Shown here: one piece after another, positions 20,935-33,800 of the stretch
Layout: each line of letters begins with the position of its first letter
How positions within the stretch are numbered: position 1 is the first letter of the stretch
NCBI GenBank assembly: GCA_003049485.1
Contig: PYST01000275.1
Location: 1-53,952, forward strand
Origin: Ophioceras dolichostomum
Lineage: Eukaryota; Ascomycota; Sordariomycetes; Magnaporthales; Ophioceraceae
DNA length: 53,952 bases
Reading direction: 5' to 3'
The notes under the pieces: generated by a model
Databases searched by the model: none
The model's input: only the letters and a program-made list of their open reading frames with translations
What the model was told of the DNA's origin: nothing
Position numbers and translations under genes: made by a program

Positions 20935-21030
20935 CTTGCCGGTTCGGGGCGACCAGGTCGTCCAGGTGTGTTTCAAACTGCCGGACGGAAGTGCCGAAGT
21001 TATAGTGCCCTTGTCTGTCTTGATGCTTTA

Positions 21031-22213
21031 TTTGGTTATTGGGTACTGAACGAGCCTTCTACAATGGAGGAGGTCGTGTGACCAAGTAGATGATGTTTGT
21101 TTTGTAGGGGGTCTTTCTTATTTTCTTTCTGCTTTTCTTTCCTCTGACTGCCGTTGTATTCTGCGAATAAGGACAGACTGGATGGTCTAAGAAATCTATG
21201 AAGAAGGTTTTGCTCTAATTAGGCTGGTAGCAGTATGCTGCAAGATTTGTGTGTGTTCCTGGTGAATATCTTGGCTTTCGAACGGTAAGCGGAGGACGCA
21301 GAGCGAAGGTGGTGTGAGCGAGTGAAGCTCAAGAGGGAAAGGAGGACGCGATTCACAAGAGTGAAGAAGTAAGTAAGCAAAGTAATAGGCGGTTGCGGAA
21401 TGACCGAAACGAAGAAGGAAGACTTCGAACTTGTTGCGTGACGCGTGAGCCGTGAGTCGCCGCCCAGCAGCAAGTTGGATGTTTTGCCCGAAAAAAGGAA
21501 ACGAAAAAGGGGCGCGGAAATGGAGATCGAGGGAGAAAACTGAGCAAAACTACAAATCCAAATTGTGCCCGAGCAGCGAGTGGCTGGCTTTTGTAGGCCT
21601 CAGTCTCTTTATTTGCTTTCAACCAATCTGGCCCTTTGGTCGTTCTTTGTGAACAAGGACCCAGGGAGGCGAATCCACGCCAACCTCGATGATGTACATG
21701 TTATAGCGCGGCACCACCGGTCTTTGTTGGCCGGCTGCGTGTGGAATATGGGAAAGGTGAGTGAGGTATGATAACTGAAGAGTGGTGGTGGACCACTGCC
21801 TCTTCTTTTCTTTGCCAGCCTTCTTTTATCTCTCCAGCTCTTATTACACACAAACGATTTGCCTGGCTGGTGAGGCATCTCGGTTCGGGTCACGCGCTTG
21901 CTCACCTTTCTTAATCAGTTGCTCCTAAAAGAAAAAACAATATGCCCCCGCATTTGGAAAAGCGACTTGATGCGTCGATATCTGGCCCGGCCTCGAGCCT
22001 TAGTAAAAGCGCTGAACAAAGAAGAATTTCTGGGCGACCCAAGATGGCATTCGGCCTTCCCCCGCCGATCGGTTTCACCCTCGCCGGGTCTAGAAGAATC
22101 GGCCGTCGACCCCGTTGACAGGTTGGTGGCTCTGTTTGGAGATTCGCAGTGAAGGCTGAAAGAACAGGCAACGAGGCAACGAGACGACAACACGGCTAAG
22201 TGACTGGGCAGCT
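21031..22213. other. Spacer between the polyQ gene and the ORC3 3' end
   Basis: About 1.2 kb holding the promoter and likely the missing first exon of the polyQ gene, plus the ORC3 3' UTR. Open frames are short and without motifs. Stretches around 21110-21150 are pyrimidine-rich. Nothing else seen. Confidence 0.4.
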
Positions 22214-25040
22214 TCACAGCCATTTGACCTTCGCAACATGGTCTTCTTTCTTCCTCGTTGACTGAACAAAGCCCATGGCCCTGAGCTCGGCGAGGCCCTG
22301 ATAGAACAGCACCAACGCGGTCCGCTCGTCGTTGCACTGTGCCTGCGTGTTGTTGTTGTTGTTGTTGCTGTTGTCATCAACCTCCTCATCATCCTCTTCT
22401 GAGAGGACCTGTCCGCAGAAGGCGGTCCATAAGTCCGCCACGTTCACCAGCGACCCTGTCTCGAGATACAGGTGATAAAGGATCGACGTCGCGGGGAGCA
22501 TTGGCGAGATGCCGCCGACATCGCCGCCGCCGGAGGGCTTGCAGCAAATGCAGTCCAGGTAGTCGTGCGGTCTCGAGAGCGCGCTCTTGAACGTCGCGCC
22601 CGGCTCGGGCACGAAGACCTCTTGGTGCGGTGAGGTGTTGTCGAAAAGCCAGGCCTCGTGAAGGAACCAGTCGTCGGCGGCGGAGCATCCCTTGAGCTCG
22701 GCCTCCAGGGCGTCCGTCACGCCATCGACGAGCTCCGTGAAGGCCTGGTCATCGGCAGTCAGCTCCGCCGTGTCGCGGCTGAGCTGGACCTTTTGCGCCA
22801 CGACTGTCGTCCGGAGCACCTTGCCCTGCGCGTTGTATTTGCTCCGCAAGGGTTTCTTGGATTCGGTGGCACGCACTTGGAGGGCCTCTAGATCCTTGAG
22901 TATGACCCCCAGCTCTAGGGCCAGACCCTCAAAGTCGACGTGGTCGCCATCTGTATGACGAGGACGAGGCTTGGACCGTGATGCGCCACTCTTGGACCCG
23001 ACACTGCGAATGATCCTCTGTAACATGGCTGCGAGATCGTCGACGTTCATGCGTCTGATAGGGCCCGTCAACCCTTGAGCACTAAGTCCTTCGTGCATCA
23101 CATTGATGTACATGTCGGCGAAAGTCGCGTTAGACACCGCTTCGCTGGCGGCGATGAGCTGTAGCGACCGCGCGATGCTCCTTTGCCATTCCTGCCACTG
23201 GCCTAGTTGGCGCTCCACGAAGCTCGCTAGGTAGTCGTCATCCTCCAGCAGCTTGCGGGCGTGTCGAAGCTCTCCCCCGCTGATAGACGCGTAGACCTCT
23301 CTGGAAAATGAGGGCAGAGTGCGGATTGCGTCCAGGTGATGCAGCTGAAACGGGATCTGGAGGTTCTCCTCCTGGTCGTCGTCTGCGGTGTCCTCAAACG
23401 GCACAGCCTCATTAGGGACTAGTGCACTCAAGGCATTGGCATTGAAATGGCAGAGATATGCGTACTGATGTTACAGACACTGTTAGCGGGCGATCCTTTG
23501 CCCTATGAAGATGAGGGGAGACGAAAACAAACAGAGAAAGAAGCGTTCCATCCATACCTTCAACGAGCTGATGAATATCTGCACGCTTGTGGCCTGCTCT
23601 CTCTGCCTTCTCTGCAAATGGTCCAGGAACACTGCCCCAAGCACGAGCGGGGCGTCGGCTGCGGCGATGCACTCGCGGAAGATGCGGTCGAGGATGGCGT
23701 CCGCGCGGACGACGTCGAACTGCCGCCCGTCGAGCCGCTGGCACGCGGCATGGAGCATCCGAGCCTGGAACAGCTCGACTGAGGTGCCGATGCCGAACAG
23801 CAGCGTGAAGCGGACGCGGTCGCGCCACGAGTGGAGCAGCAGCACCAGGTCCGACAGCACGCCGCTGTCGAACGCCTCGCTGTCCTCAAACGCGACATAC
23901 ACTCGCTCTTGTGGCTGTCGCTGCAGCGGCCGTGAACGAGAGGACGACGCGCCGCCGCTCCGAGACTTGAGGAACTCGTGGAGCGCCTCGGGGTCGTAGT
24001 CCAGATACTTCCGGCGGACCCGCTGGCCTGAGCTGGTGGGACCAACGCGAGTGAGCTCCAGGTCCTCCTCCTCTCCATCTTCGTCGCCGCCGGCCACGAG
24101 CTCGTCGTTGCGGGAGGTCACATCCCGGATAATCTTCTTGAGCACCGACTTGAGGCTGCCGGCCTCACCAGAGCTGACACGGACGAACCAGCCGCCTCCT
24201 CTTGCGGCTTGTTGCTCCCTGTCGTCCCTCCCTTCACCCTCACCCTCACCCTCACCCCCAACCCCACCTGATACTTCCTCTTCCCCTTCTTCCTCTTCCT
24301 CCTCCTCCTCTTCATCTCCCCGCTCCCCTCCCTGCCGCTGCCCCAGCCCACGAACCTGAAGCCTCTCCGCCAGCTGCGCAAACAGCAACCCCCGCGACGA
24401 GACGTTCGGTCCAGTGACGATGAACGCGGCGGGCAGTTTTCCGTCGCCGGGGGTCCGTCCGCCAAAATACGGAGCGGTAGGATCGTCATGACCATGACCA
24501 TGACCACGACCATCTCCATCACCAGGCGCGACGAACGCGCAAACCCGGTCCAGCGTCGCGCCGTTCGCGCGTCGCAGCACGTGCCGGATCGCGCCTTCGA
24601 TGCGCGCCCAGCCCGTCGCGTAAAGCTGCTCGCGACGCCGGACGAAGGCGGGGCTCTCCAGCCCGTTCAGCAGCGGCGTGAACCCGATGGTGGTCGCGGC
24701 CGGCAGCGAGCCCTCTGTAGCTGTAGATGTGGCTGTAGCTGCGGCCGCGACGCCCCGGCTCCTCCGCTGCTTCTTTTGTTGTTGGGCCTTCTGGAGTGAC
24801 GCGCCTACCTTGCGCCGCTTGGAAGGCCGGGCGCTGGCTGCTGCACCTGTAGAAGCAGATTCTCCTTCATCATCCAGCGGATTGAATATGTAGGCCGCCT
24901 GGAGGAGCAGACGGGCCGGGTGGCAGTGAGTTGGGAGTTAGTAGAGGTCAATCATAGCAACTGTCATCAGCCTCATTCGCCTCGGTCTCTCTCCCTTACT
25001 TGCTTACCTGATGTTCTTCATCTTCGAACTTGTCTGCCAT
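22214..25040 (-). CDS. ORC3: Origin recognition complex subunit 3
   Basis: Three exons: 25008-25040 (MADKFEDEEHQ), 23558-24898, 22214-23464; introns 109 and 93 bp; 874 aa. The joins give EEHQAAYIFNPLDDE and SSLKYAYLCHFNANALS, both ORC3-like. The N-terminal half is the AAA+-like domain without a consensus Walker A (PAAFIVTGPNVSSRGLLFAQL), then RVYVAFEDSEAFDSGVLSDL and FTLLFGIGTSVELFQ. The C-terminus is the winged helix (LYHLYLETGSLVNVADLWTA...ALVLFYQGLAELRAMGF, ending AKVKWL). It works in the ORC complex that loads MCM at origins in the nucleus. An acidic/Gly-rich insert (GGEGEGEGEG, encoded by a CCTCAC-type tandem repeat at about 24236-24265) and a polyAsn run are low-complexity additions. 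Confidence 0.93.
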
Positions 25041-26534
25041 TCTGAGCTGCAAATGGGAGATCTATCTCTTAAGAGGTCAGATCAGGAATTTTGGAACGAC
25101 TTCGGGGCATGATTATGCATAATTGGAATTATTCTTCGCAAGATTCGAGATCTCGTTCCACGATGAGATTTGAGGTGAGGTCCGCTGTCGTGGGTGGGTG
25201 TGCGCACGGTCCTCTTAACCCAGCTCGCGTCTTCACCTCATCAAAAGGGCCCGTTCAACCAAAACCACTCATTCACTTACAATGTTGATGTTGATAAATC
25301 TGGGATCATGCCCTCTCTTTCTCTCTTCGTAGTATATCACGTAGACATATAGATGCTCAAGAAGGCAGTCGAAACTGATATTGGAAAACTATCAGAAAAG
25401 GGAGACAGGCCACTTCGCTAGTTTCAAGACGACTTATATCCTCCGTCATCCACTCATCAACTCCAAACCATCTACTATCTCACCCTCCTCGGATCGTCTT
25501 TAGCAGCTCATTCGCGCACTTCACAACCCAACTTATCCAGCTATCTTCTTTTTTAAGCTTTTGCGTTCGACCTAAATACGAGATCTACCGACCGACCCAA
25601 CTACCACCGAGTTACCTAGTAACAACCAAAATACCTGCCTAGGTACCTACCTGTACCTCTTGCAACTGAGCGCCCAGTGCAGCTCATATTTGTCAAGTGC
25701 ATTGCCTGCTCCCGTCCATTCCCCTTCGTTGCCTGGCAGTATATCTCCCCCCGTTCGCACAGATCTAGCACCTCTCTTTCTCTCAGGAAGACAGACCAAA
25801 AGCTTCCAGGAAAATGTCAGCTCCCCCACCCACCACTCTCAAGAGCGCCGCGGCTTCGGAGCAAAGAAGAGAGCAGAAAGAACGAAATGAGCCAGAATAA
25901 AGCAAGAATTGCCGGTACGCAAGAGGGAGGCGCACAGGACGAGGTAGGTGAGGTTAGGTAGGTACGCAAGGCAGCAGCAGGACTGAGAGAGGAAAAAAAA
26001 AAACCGTAACACCCTCCGCGGAATGAATAGCGCAAGTTAAAAATGAAGATAATTATATCAATCTTCTCGTGGGAGATAGCAAGAAAAGCGAAAGTAGTGG
26101 TCTGAATGGTTGAACGAGAGAGCAATTGTGGGAAGGAAGCTAAAGGCAAGGTAGAAATAAGAGGTAGGGACAGAGAGAGGAAGCGATAGAGAAAATATTG
26201 AAAAGAAAGCCCAAAAACTCCTGCCTGTGAAAACATGTAATTTTACAGAAAAATAAATACTCGTTTGCAACGGGGACCCAGACCATCGTCCCTCTTTCCT
26301 CCCGAGAAAAGAAAAAACCCCCAAGGCCTACCATGCCCTGTCACACCACCCTTGCCCGACGAATTCTCTTTTTACTTTTCCTTTTTTTTACGTTTTCTTT
26401 GTTTTACTTCATCTCTCTCTTTGTGTTCTTCCCCCATATGTTCCAACCTCATTAGAGCGCGCGATATGCTCAGTGTAGTAAAACTCATGTGTAGCAAAGA
26501 AAAAGGACTCTGCTGGTCCCTAAAATCGAGGAGC
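25041..26534. other. 1.5-kb spacer between ORC3 promoter and PWWP gene 3' end
   Basis: ORC3 starts on the left and the PWWP gene ends on the right, so this holds the ORC3 promoter/leader and the PWWP 3' UTR. TAGG/CCTA motifs occur at 25632-25656 and 25941-25968. There is a poly-A run near 25996-26005 and purine-rich stretches. No gene supported. Confidence 0.45.
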
Positions 26535-29217
26535 TTACGCAGCAACTTCTGTCGCCTCTGGTGCCTTGGCAGCCTGTGATGCCCGTAAGGCGGTGCTTGT
26601 TAGAAAATGTCCGTTCACCAGACGAGACAGTGAACTATGGTTCAGATAAAGAAACTCACCTCCTCATCGCTGGCCTTCTTCTTCTCCTTCTCCCCTTCCT
26701 TAGGCGAGCCGCTCTTGGCCTTGGAATCGCCGTTCTCTTTCGCAACACCGTTAGCCGCTGCGAGCTCCGCGGGAGTGGAGGACTTCTCCTTCTCCTTGCT
26801 GGCGGCCTTCTTCTTCCCAGGCACCGATGCTGTGTCGCCGTTAACGCCGTTTGCTGGGGCAGCAGGGGCAGAGCCCGTGCCGTCGTTGGCGAGGAGGAGC
26901 TTGTTCCACTTGTCGAGCAGGGCCTGAGACCTAGGCTTGAACTTGATTTCGTCTTCTCGAGGGATGTTCTCGAGCTTCAGGATCCCCTTCAGGACCTTGT
27001 TGATCTTGGTAGCGCGGATGATGCTGACTTCGAGCTCGGGCATGGCTTCCAGTTTGGTCACATAATCCGACATGGTCTTCATTTCCTCGGCCTTCGGCTC
27101 TTGGTCGCGGGTGAGGAGGCCCTTCTGAAGCTTGTGGCGGAGGAACAGTACCTCTTTCTGTAATGGCTGTTAGCATCGAACAGACAGACCAGCGGGAAAC
27201 ACCAGTCATCTAAGCCCTTCGTGTACCTGCGCAGTGTAGAGTTGTGATAGGCGAGGTTACGAATTGCAGGGCTGGGAGACGTGGACTAACCTCCTTTCGT
27301 ACGTGCTTCTCCTCGGCAGTCAGTTCTGGCTCCTTGGGAGCTGAATCTTCTTTAGTAGGCTTGTCGGCCTTCTTCTCTTCTGTACTGTCCTTGTCCTTGC
27401 TTGCCTTCTTAGGCTTGGACTTGGCAGACTTGCCCTCCGACGCAGGAGCAGGCTTGGCCGCCGCTGACTGGGGGGTCGCGCCGTTCGCCGGCGTCTTGGG
27501 CGTCGAGCTGGTGGTGAGCTTGATCTTTGGCTTCTTCACCGAGTCCGAGCGCTGGGGGGTCTGGTTTCGGGGTTTTGATGTTATGAGTCAGCGTGATTTC
27601 GGGTCAGGTTAAGTTGGTAGAGGACAGGGAGGGGTCAAGCCCTATAGCGCTATAGCGCATAATCTGGCCAGATGAGAAAACTTACAGCAACCTCCTCCTC
27701 GGCCTTGCGTTTCTTCGAGGACGCCTTCTTCTTGACCACAGGCGCGTCGTCGTCATCTTCGGGAGCGTCGGCCATCTCGACGTCCTCGTCTGCTGTGTCC
27801 TCGGCCTTGTTCGTCTTCTTGCTGGCAGAGCTCTTGGCCGCCGCCGACTTCTTCAAAGCAGCAGCTTGTGCCCTGGCCTCCTTAGCGGCGGCAGCTTCCT
27901 CCGCGGCGGCCACTCTCGCCTGCTTGGCCTCCTCTTCTCTGAGCAGGTCCTCCTGGTGCTGCAGGAGGACGTCCTTGTAGTGCTCCAGATCGTTGCTTTT
28001 GGCGGCCAGTTCGTACGCGGCCTTCAGGTCCTTGCTCGCCTTGTCGGGGGCCATGTCACCAACCGTGGTCGCGTCAATCTTGTCAAGGTCGGTGTTGGGC
28101 ACCCAGCCACTATGAATAACGAATAGCAGGCTCAGTGTCAGCGAAGAAAGCCCCCTCAAAAGGACATAACGGGTGAAGCGGGAGACAAAGTGCAGAGTCC
28201 ATGTTGAAGCAGTGGGGGAACATAGAGAAAATAAAGGCAGAATAAAGATAGAGAGCAGAGTGAGAGCAACACCCTCTGACGTGAGAGTGAGAGAGTGAGT
28301 AGGATGTTGGGGCTAGGGATAGGTAACTCACAACTCGTTTGTAGCAAGATACATAACAGGGAACGTTCTGTCGTGTGCGCGCTTGCCACCATCGGCGTAG
28401 TCCTCGCGATAGGTGCCGTCCTTCCTTTTGGCAGTGACCGGGCGCGTCTTGATCAAGGTCTGTGGCAGCATGTCCTCATCGCAGATGATGGCGGGCCAGC
28501 GCGGGTAGCCCTTGAGCTTGACGAAGTAGTGGTCGCCCGGTTGAGCGTCGAGGTTGGTTAGGCGGGCGCGCGAGGCTTGCTTCTTGAGCTTCTTGTTATT
28601 CTTGCTGGCGCTGGCCGACGTGGACTTGCGACGCGACTTGGAGGCCTTGTCAGCCGGCGTGGATGGCGCGACAACGTCGCCGTCAGCCGGCTTGGCGTCG
28701 GCGGCATCCCCGGCCTTCTCGTCGGAGACGCCATCCTCGCCGGCAGCGGCCGCGCCGCTGGCCTCGGCTGTGTCGTCGTCCTTCATCTCGCTGTCGCGTG
28801 TCTCTTCAGGCTTGGCCTTCTCGGCGGTGGCTGAGTCAATGCCTAGAAAAGAGAATCGGGGATGGGTTAGCACAATGCGACTTGAGCACTGGGAAGGCAC
28901 TGACTGAGACGGCTTGGTCGACAAGGCGTAGGAACGAAGTGCAGAGCGCGAAGAGACAGCGCGCCGGGAAAGTGCGCGTGATGCAGTGGGGCGAGACAAG
29001 TTCAGGAAGATCGGGGGCGTCGGGGGCGGGTAAGGAAGTAAGCAAGCTCACCTTCATCAGCCTTCTTGTCGCCAGAGGGCTTGGCACCATCTGTGTCGGC
29101 GGCTTTGGCACTAGTCGTCGACGCGACAGCCTCGGAGCTTGTCGGCGCGGCGGGCTCAGGGCTCTTGGCGGCCTCCGCGGCGGCCGCGGGTGGTTGCGCG
29201 GAGGTGGGCTCAGACAT
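26535..29217 (-). CDS. PWWP-domain chromatin protein (LEDGF/HDGF/Ioc4-like)
   Basis: Six exons: 29052-29217, 28332-28842, 27686-28109, 27291-27560, 26660-27157, 26535-26573; introns 209, 222, 125, 133 and 86 bp, all GT-AG; 635 aa. The N-terminus is disordered, rich in Ala/Asp/Lys. The PWWP domain is at about residues 155-245 (DHYFVKLKGYPRWPAII, and across a splice NEFGWVPNTDLDKID). An Ala/Glu/Lys coiled-coil-like segment and lysine-rich linkers follow. A helical bundle near residues 470-560 (LFLRHKLQKGLL, MSDYVTKLEAMPELEVSI, ATKINKVLKGILKL) resembles the TFIIS-N/LEDGF integrase-binding-type domain. PWWP domains bind methylated H3K36 nucleosomes. The exact fungal orthologue is not certain. Confidence 0.88.
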
Positions 29218-30841
29218 TGCCGCGGACGGAAGAGTTGTCCAGAGAAAGCGCGGTGTATCAGCAAGGGTTGTGGGCAGCTGCTACGGGTGTGCAACGAGTA
29301 GAAGCTGCTCCGAGTAATGTATGTGTGGGTATGTGGGTGTGTGTGAGTGTGCGTGGAGGTGGCAAGCAAGGAAGCAGCAGCTGAGGCGGTGGCAGGGAGG
29401 ATGTCTGAGAAGCTTGTGAAGTCCCCGAGGCTCAGCTAAAAAGCTCAGACGTGTCGTCAGGCGACGACGGCGTATCAGCGGCGAATGCGTCGGTCCGCTC
29501 GATGACGCATCAAAAAAGATTAGAAAAACGCGTTGATCGCGTTGATCTCAAGCAATGGCGTCCTGCGGAAGCAATGCGGCAATGCCGTTTCTCCCGTTTG
29601 ACAATCAATGGCGGCAGGTTGTTGCCGATATCTGCTGATGCGAGGTTTTGCGCAATTGCCCTCTTCCACGCAGAAACGCAAGCGTTTGAGCGTTAAGCGT
29701 TGGTGTGATGGAAGATGAGCGAGCTATTGGTATTGGAGGTATTGGGAATCTGGAACTGGAAAGGGTGGGAGGGAAAAATAATTTGGCTGGGCAAGTTCTA
29801 TGTTATGATCAAATATGCACGCCGCTAAGTCGCACCCAGCACGCAGAATCGAAAAAGTCGCAGCGCGGCTGGGCCACCCCTACACCCCCCCGGCTGATCC
29901 AATCCAGTCGATCCGGCCAATCCACACTGGGCAGCTTTCTGGTGTGCGTGGGCTCGCTTTGAGTGGTGAGAATTTCTGCGATCACGTGAGGTCAGGAACG
30001 ATCCCAGCCAGTCGACTGGAGTCCAGAGTCTGACACCATCCCTGTCTGTCCCTTTGTGTCTGCCAGCTCCTTTGCCTCCTAGCCAGCTGGGCGTGCGTGC
30101 GTGCGCCGTCTGTCCGGGCTCAGTTGAATGCTGGCCAGCAATGGAACAAAGGACTAAAAAGGGACAGGCGGTGTGTGATGTCGGCACCATGTAGGTATCG
30201 ATGCCTCCCTGCGCTGCCTCGTTGCCTCGTCGCCTCGTTTGTCCCCATTCTGGTGCGCGGCAGAGATTTGATGTTGACCAGGTGTTACCGCTTGCATCAT
30301 CCAGTCGCTTGTGTCCATCATCAACCGAGCCATCCCCTGGCATCAAGGCAGTCAGTCCGAATCCCCATCTCCACTGCCTCTGCCAGACGCTAGCGGGCCG
30401 TCGATGTGCTCTTTGTTCATATTGCTGCAGCAGGTGTAGTCTAGGTGTCGCTGGATCAGCGCCAACCTTGTTGTAGACCCCTGCCAATCTCCCGTGGCCG
30501 ACCCCTTCCGCATGCCAGACTTCCGCCAACAGCATCTCCTCTCCTACACGTAGCCAGCTGCTGCTTCTTGGCAACATTCCTGAGCGTGTGTGTCTTCTCC
30601 CCTGTTCCTTGTAGTTTAGAGTTTAGTCTTTTCAAAATTTGGTAGGCAATTATCTTCGAACAAAGACGATCCAATTTTATAGCCTTGTAGATCGATGTTT
30701 GCGTGTCACCTTGCCCCTGTTCCCTCTCTAGCCGTACATGCATGTGTGTCTGTCCACATTGTCTGTCCAAGATCAGCCGCTTCTTTTAGGGCAGTTATAA
30801 TACAACAGAACAGGTACCTTTCTTTCGACCTAGATCATTCC
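29218..30841. other. 1.6-kb spacer between PWWP promoter and BRR2 3' end
   Basis: This holds the PWWP gene promoter and the BRR2 3' region. A GT-rich simple stretch lies at about 29318-29360. The minus-strand open frame 29825-30577 has no motif or codon character of a gene. CCAGC/GCCTCGTTGCC-like pyrimidine-rich stretches occur around 30060-30250. No RNA gene seen. Confidence 0.4.
29318..29360. repeat. GT-rich simple repeat
   Basis: An imperfect TGTG/GGGTGTGTG tract just upstream of the PWWP gene start. No function inferred. Confidence 0.7.
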
Positions 30842-33800
30842 TCACTCATCCTCGTCTTCGTCATCCTCCTCGTCGTCGTCCACGTCCATGCCCTCGTCGA
30901 CAGTGACCGTGAAGCTCGGCTCTTGGTCCACCCCGACGTAGCTGTCGCTCATGAGGAACAACTTGAGATCGTGCTTCCCGGCAGTGGGGACCGTAAACTC
31001 GAGCCGGACCTTGAGGCTGCGCCCGATCGTGACGCGCTTGATGGCGAGCAGCGTCTTGGTGGCCTCCTCGCCGACGACCAGCCACCAGTTCTCCGTCTTC
31101 TTGCCGGGGAAGAAGGGAGCGTGGACCGTCATGTCGACCTCCTTGATCTTCTCGTCATCCTCGTCCTCGTCCTCGTCCTCCTCGACTTCACGCTCGATCT
31201 TGATCCTCAGGTAGGCTGGCTCACCGGCCCGGATCTCATCCGGGTCTTCTACATCAAATTCCATTGATATGTCCGGATACTTGCTGTTGGTGAAGTTCGC
31301 CGCCTGGGCCAGTTGTTTCTGGTTTAGGCCGAGCCGCTTTATGAGGGTGCGGTACTGAGGATTCTCCTCTGGGTTCATGGCATCCATAAAGTCGAAGATG
31401 TCCTTGATCCTGTTTTGTGAACCCGAGATTCATATGTTAGCAACGGCACAAGACATATGAGGGAGTGCATCGAGTGATATGGAACGTACCCAAATTCGTT
31501 CGCAACCTTGACCACCTCCGGCGTGAAGTGCGGGATCTGCTTGAGCGGGCTGTCGCGGTCCCACATTGCCTGGACCACCATCTGCGACATCTCCATGGCG
31601 TTCATGGCGTTGAGGTGGCCCTCGGACGACAGGATATCGACTGTGGCGCTGAGCAGGGACAGCACCTTGCCCAGAATGACTTCCTGGTCCTTGGCGAGGT
31701 CGATGGGCAGCTGCATGCGCGAGAAGTGCGCCTGCAGCAGGACAAAAGCCTTGAAGTGCGGCGAGTCCGGGCTCGCGTCGGCCATCTTGACCGGCACGCG
31801 GTCGTAGATGCGCCGCAGGAGACCCTCTTCATGGCGCCGCATCTGCACGGCCTCGAACTCGGCCGCCGACGTGACGATTTCCAGGATGCCCTTGAGCTTG
31901 GTGCGCGGTTTAAGCGATAGCAGGAAGGTCTGCATCGTGACGTACGAGATGTTGTAGTAGGCCGCGATCATGGCCGCGTTCTGCGGCGTCACCGAGCCGT
32001 CCTCTTCGTCGTACTCGATGATGCGAGACTGCGCTAGCTCGCCCAGCGTCTCCTCGACCAGGTCCGACAGGTACTTGCTCAGCGCATCGTGCGACTTGTC
32101 TCCCAGCCCGTAGTAGCTCGGGTTGGCCAGCAGGCGGCGGTAGAAGTACGTGAACGTGGTCCAGTTAAGCACGTCGTCGCCAGACTCTATCATGCGCGTG
32201 CTGATCTCGGTGACAATGGCGTCGTGCAGGAAGGCGTGGTTCTGGGACTGCTCGGCCAGTTGCGACTCGACGGGCAGCGCCTCGTTGAGGAACTTCTTGT
32301 AGAACTCGCGCCGGACCGCCGGCAGCATGAGGACGCCGCGCCCGCGCCCGTTCGGCCCTGACGTCGATGGTCGCAGCGCCTTGCCGAACATGTGTAACAG
32401 CTCGGCCACAGGATAGTCGACGTAGCGGTGCTCGCGGCCCTCGAAGTACTGCGTGCCCATGACCACGACCAGATGTGCCGTCACGCCCTCCAGCTCCCAG
32501 CACACGTCGCGCGAGGCGACGAGCACCTGGATGGCGCCGTGCTCGTACAGGTGGCGCACGATGCGACGGTCGCCCTGGCTCAGCGCCTCGTGGTAGTAGC
32601 CGACGCCATGCGACAGCGCCTCGCGCAGCGCGTCCTCCTGGATGCGCTCCAGCAGCGGCGCAAGCTGGGCGACGTCGCTGACGTGGAGGAAGCGGTCCTC
32701 GTTATCGTCTGCGAGGCATGCCGTCAGCAAGTCGCGAGCCGTGGCCCGTGTCTGCTTGCGCGTCGGCACGAACACCATCGCCGGCTTGTCGGCCGACATC
32801 TGGGTGATCGCCAGGTACGTCGGCTTGGCCATGGCCAGCATCATGGACGGAAAGTGTGGGATTGTGTACGACTGGATGTGCAGCTCCAGCGGCACAGGGC
32901 GAACGTGCGGACTGAAGTTGTAGATGTCGTGCTTCTTGCAGTCGATCCACTCGCCGATATCGCGGGCGTTGGCCAAGGATACGCTCAACCCGACGATGCG
33001 CATGGGAAGCTCCTGCGATGACCGCATGTACTGCATGCGCGACACCACGATCTCGTACACGGAGCCCGTCTGTCCGCCGCCGCCGCCGCCGCCGCCACCG
33101 CTGCCCAGCATGTGGAGCTCATCTGCTATGAAGAGCTCGACACTCTGCACGTTCTTACGGCGCTTCCACTGTCGCGACAGCATGTCCCATTGCGCCGGCG
33201 TGGCCAATATCAGGTCGGCTCTTTCGAGCAGCTTCAGATCCGTGGTTGTGTCGCCTGTCAGTCGCACGATGTCTTTGCCGCCGCGGAGGCCTGATAGTCG
33301 CTTCTCCCAGTCGCGGAACCGCGCGTCCACCAGCTCCTGGAAGGGCGCGATGTAGACGGCGCGACCGGGCTCAGGCTTCGACCACAGCCGCAGCAGCGCA
33401 AACTCGGCGCACACCGTCTTGCCGCTGCCCGTAGGAGCCCCGACCAGCACGTTCTGGTCCGTTGCGTACAGCGAGTTGAAGACCTGTGTCTGAACCTTGT
33501 TGAAGCGCTCCCAGTCCGGGTATAGCGCCGCGTAGTCCTTGGCCTTCAGAGCAACCACCGGTAAAGGCTGCAGGTCGAGCAGCTCCGTGTGTGGGGGGAA
33601 CTTCTCTGGCAGGATCAGCTTCTGGAACGGCACGGCGAGGCGCGTCTCGGAGTGCATCCAGCGGTCCGACACAACGGATATGAAGTAGTTTGGCGGCATG
33701 GGCTCCGTGATAGGCACGGTGAAGTCGACCAGGTGCTCGTTGGACTCAGCCATGGCGTATTCGCGGCGAAGAATGAACTGGTCGTGGAACAGAATGTCCT

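Noticed and set aside
29825..30577. A 250-codon minus-strand open frame between the PWWP gene and BRR2
   Set aside because: No motif, compositional bias typical of GC-rich spacer, Trp/Arg/Gly-heavy and no conserved block; it is treated as chance.
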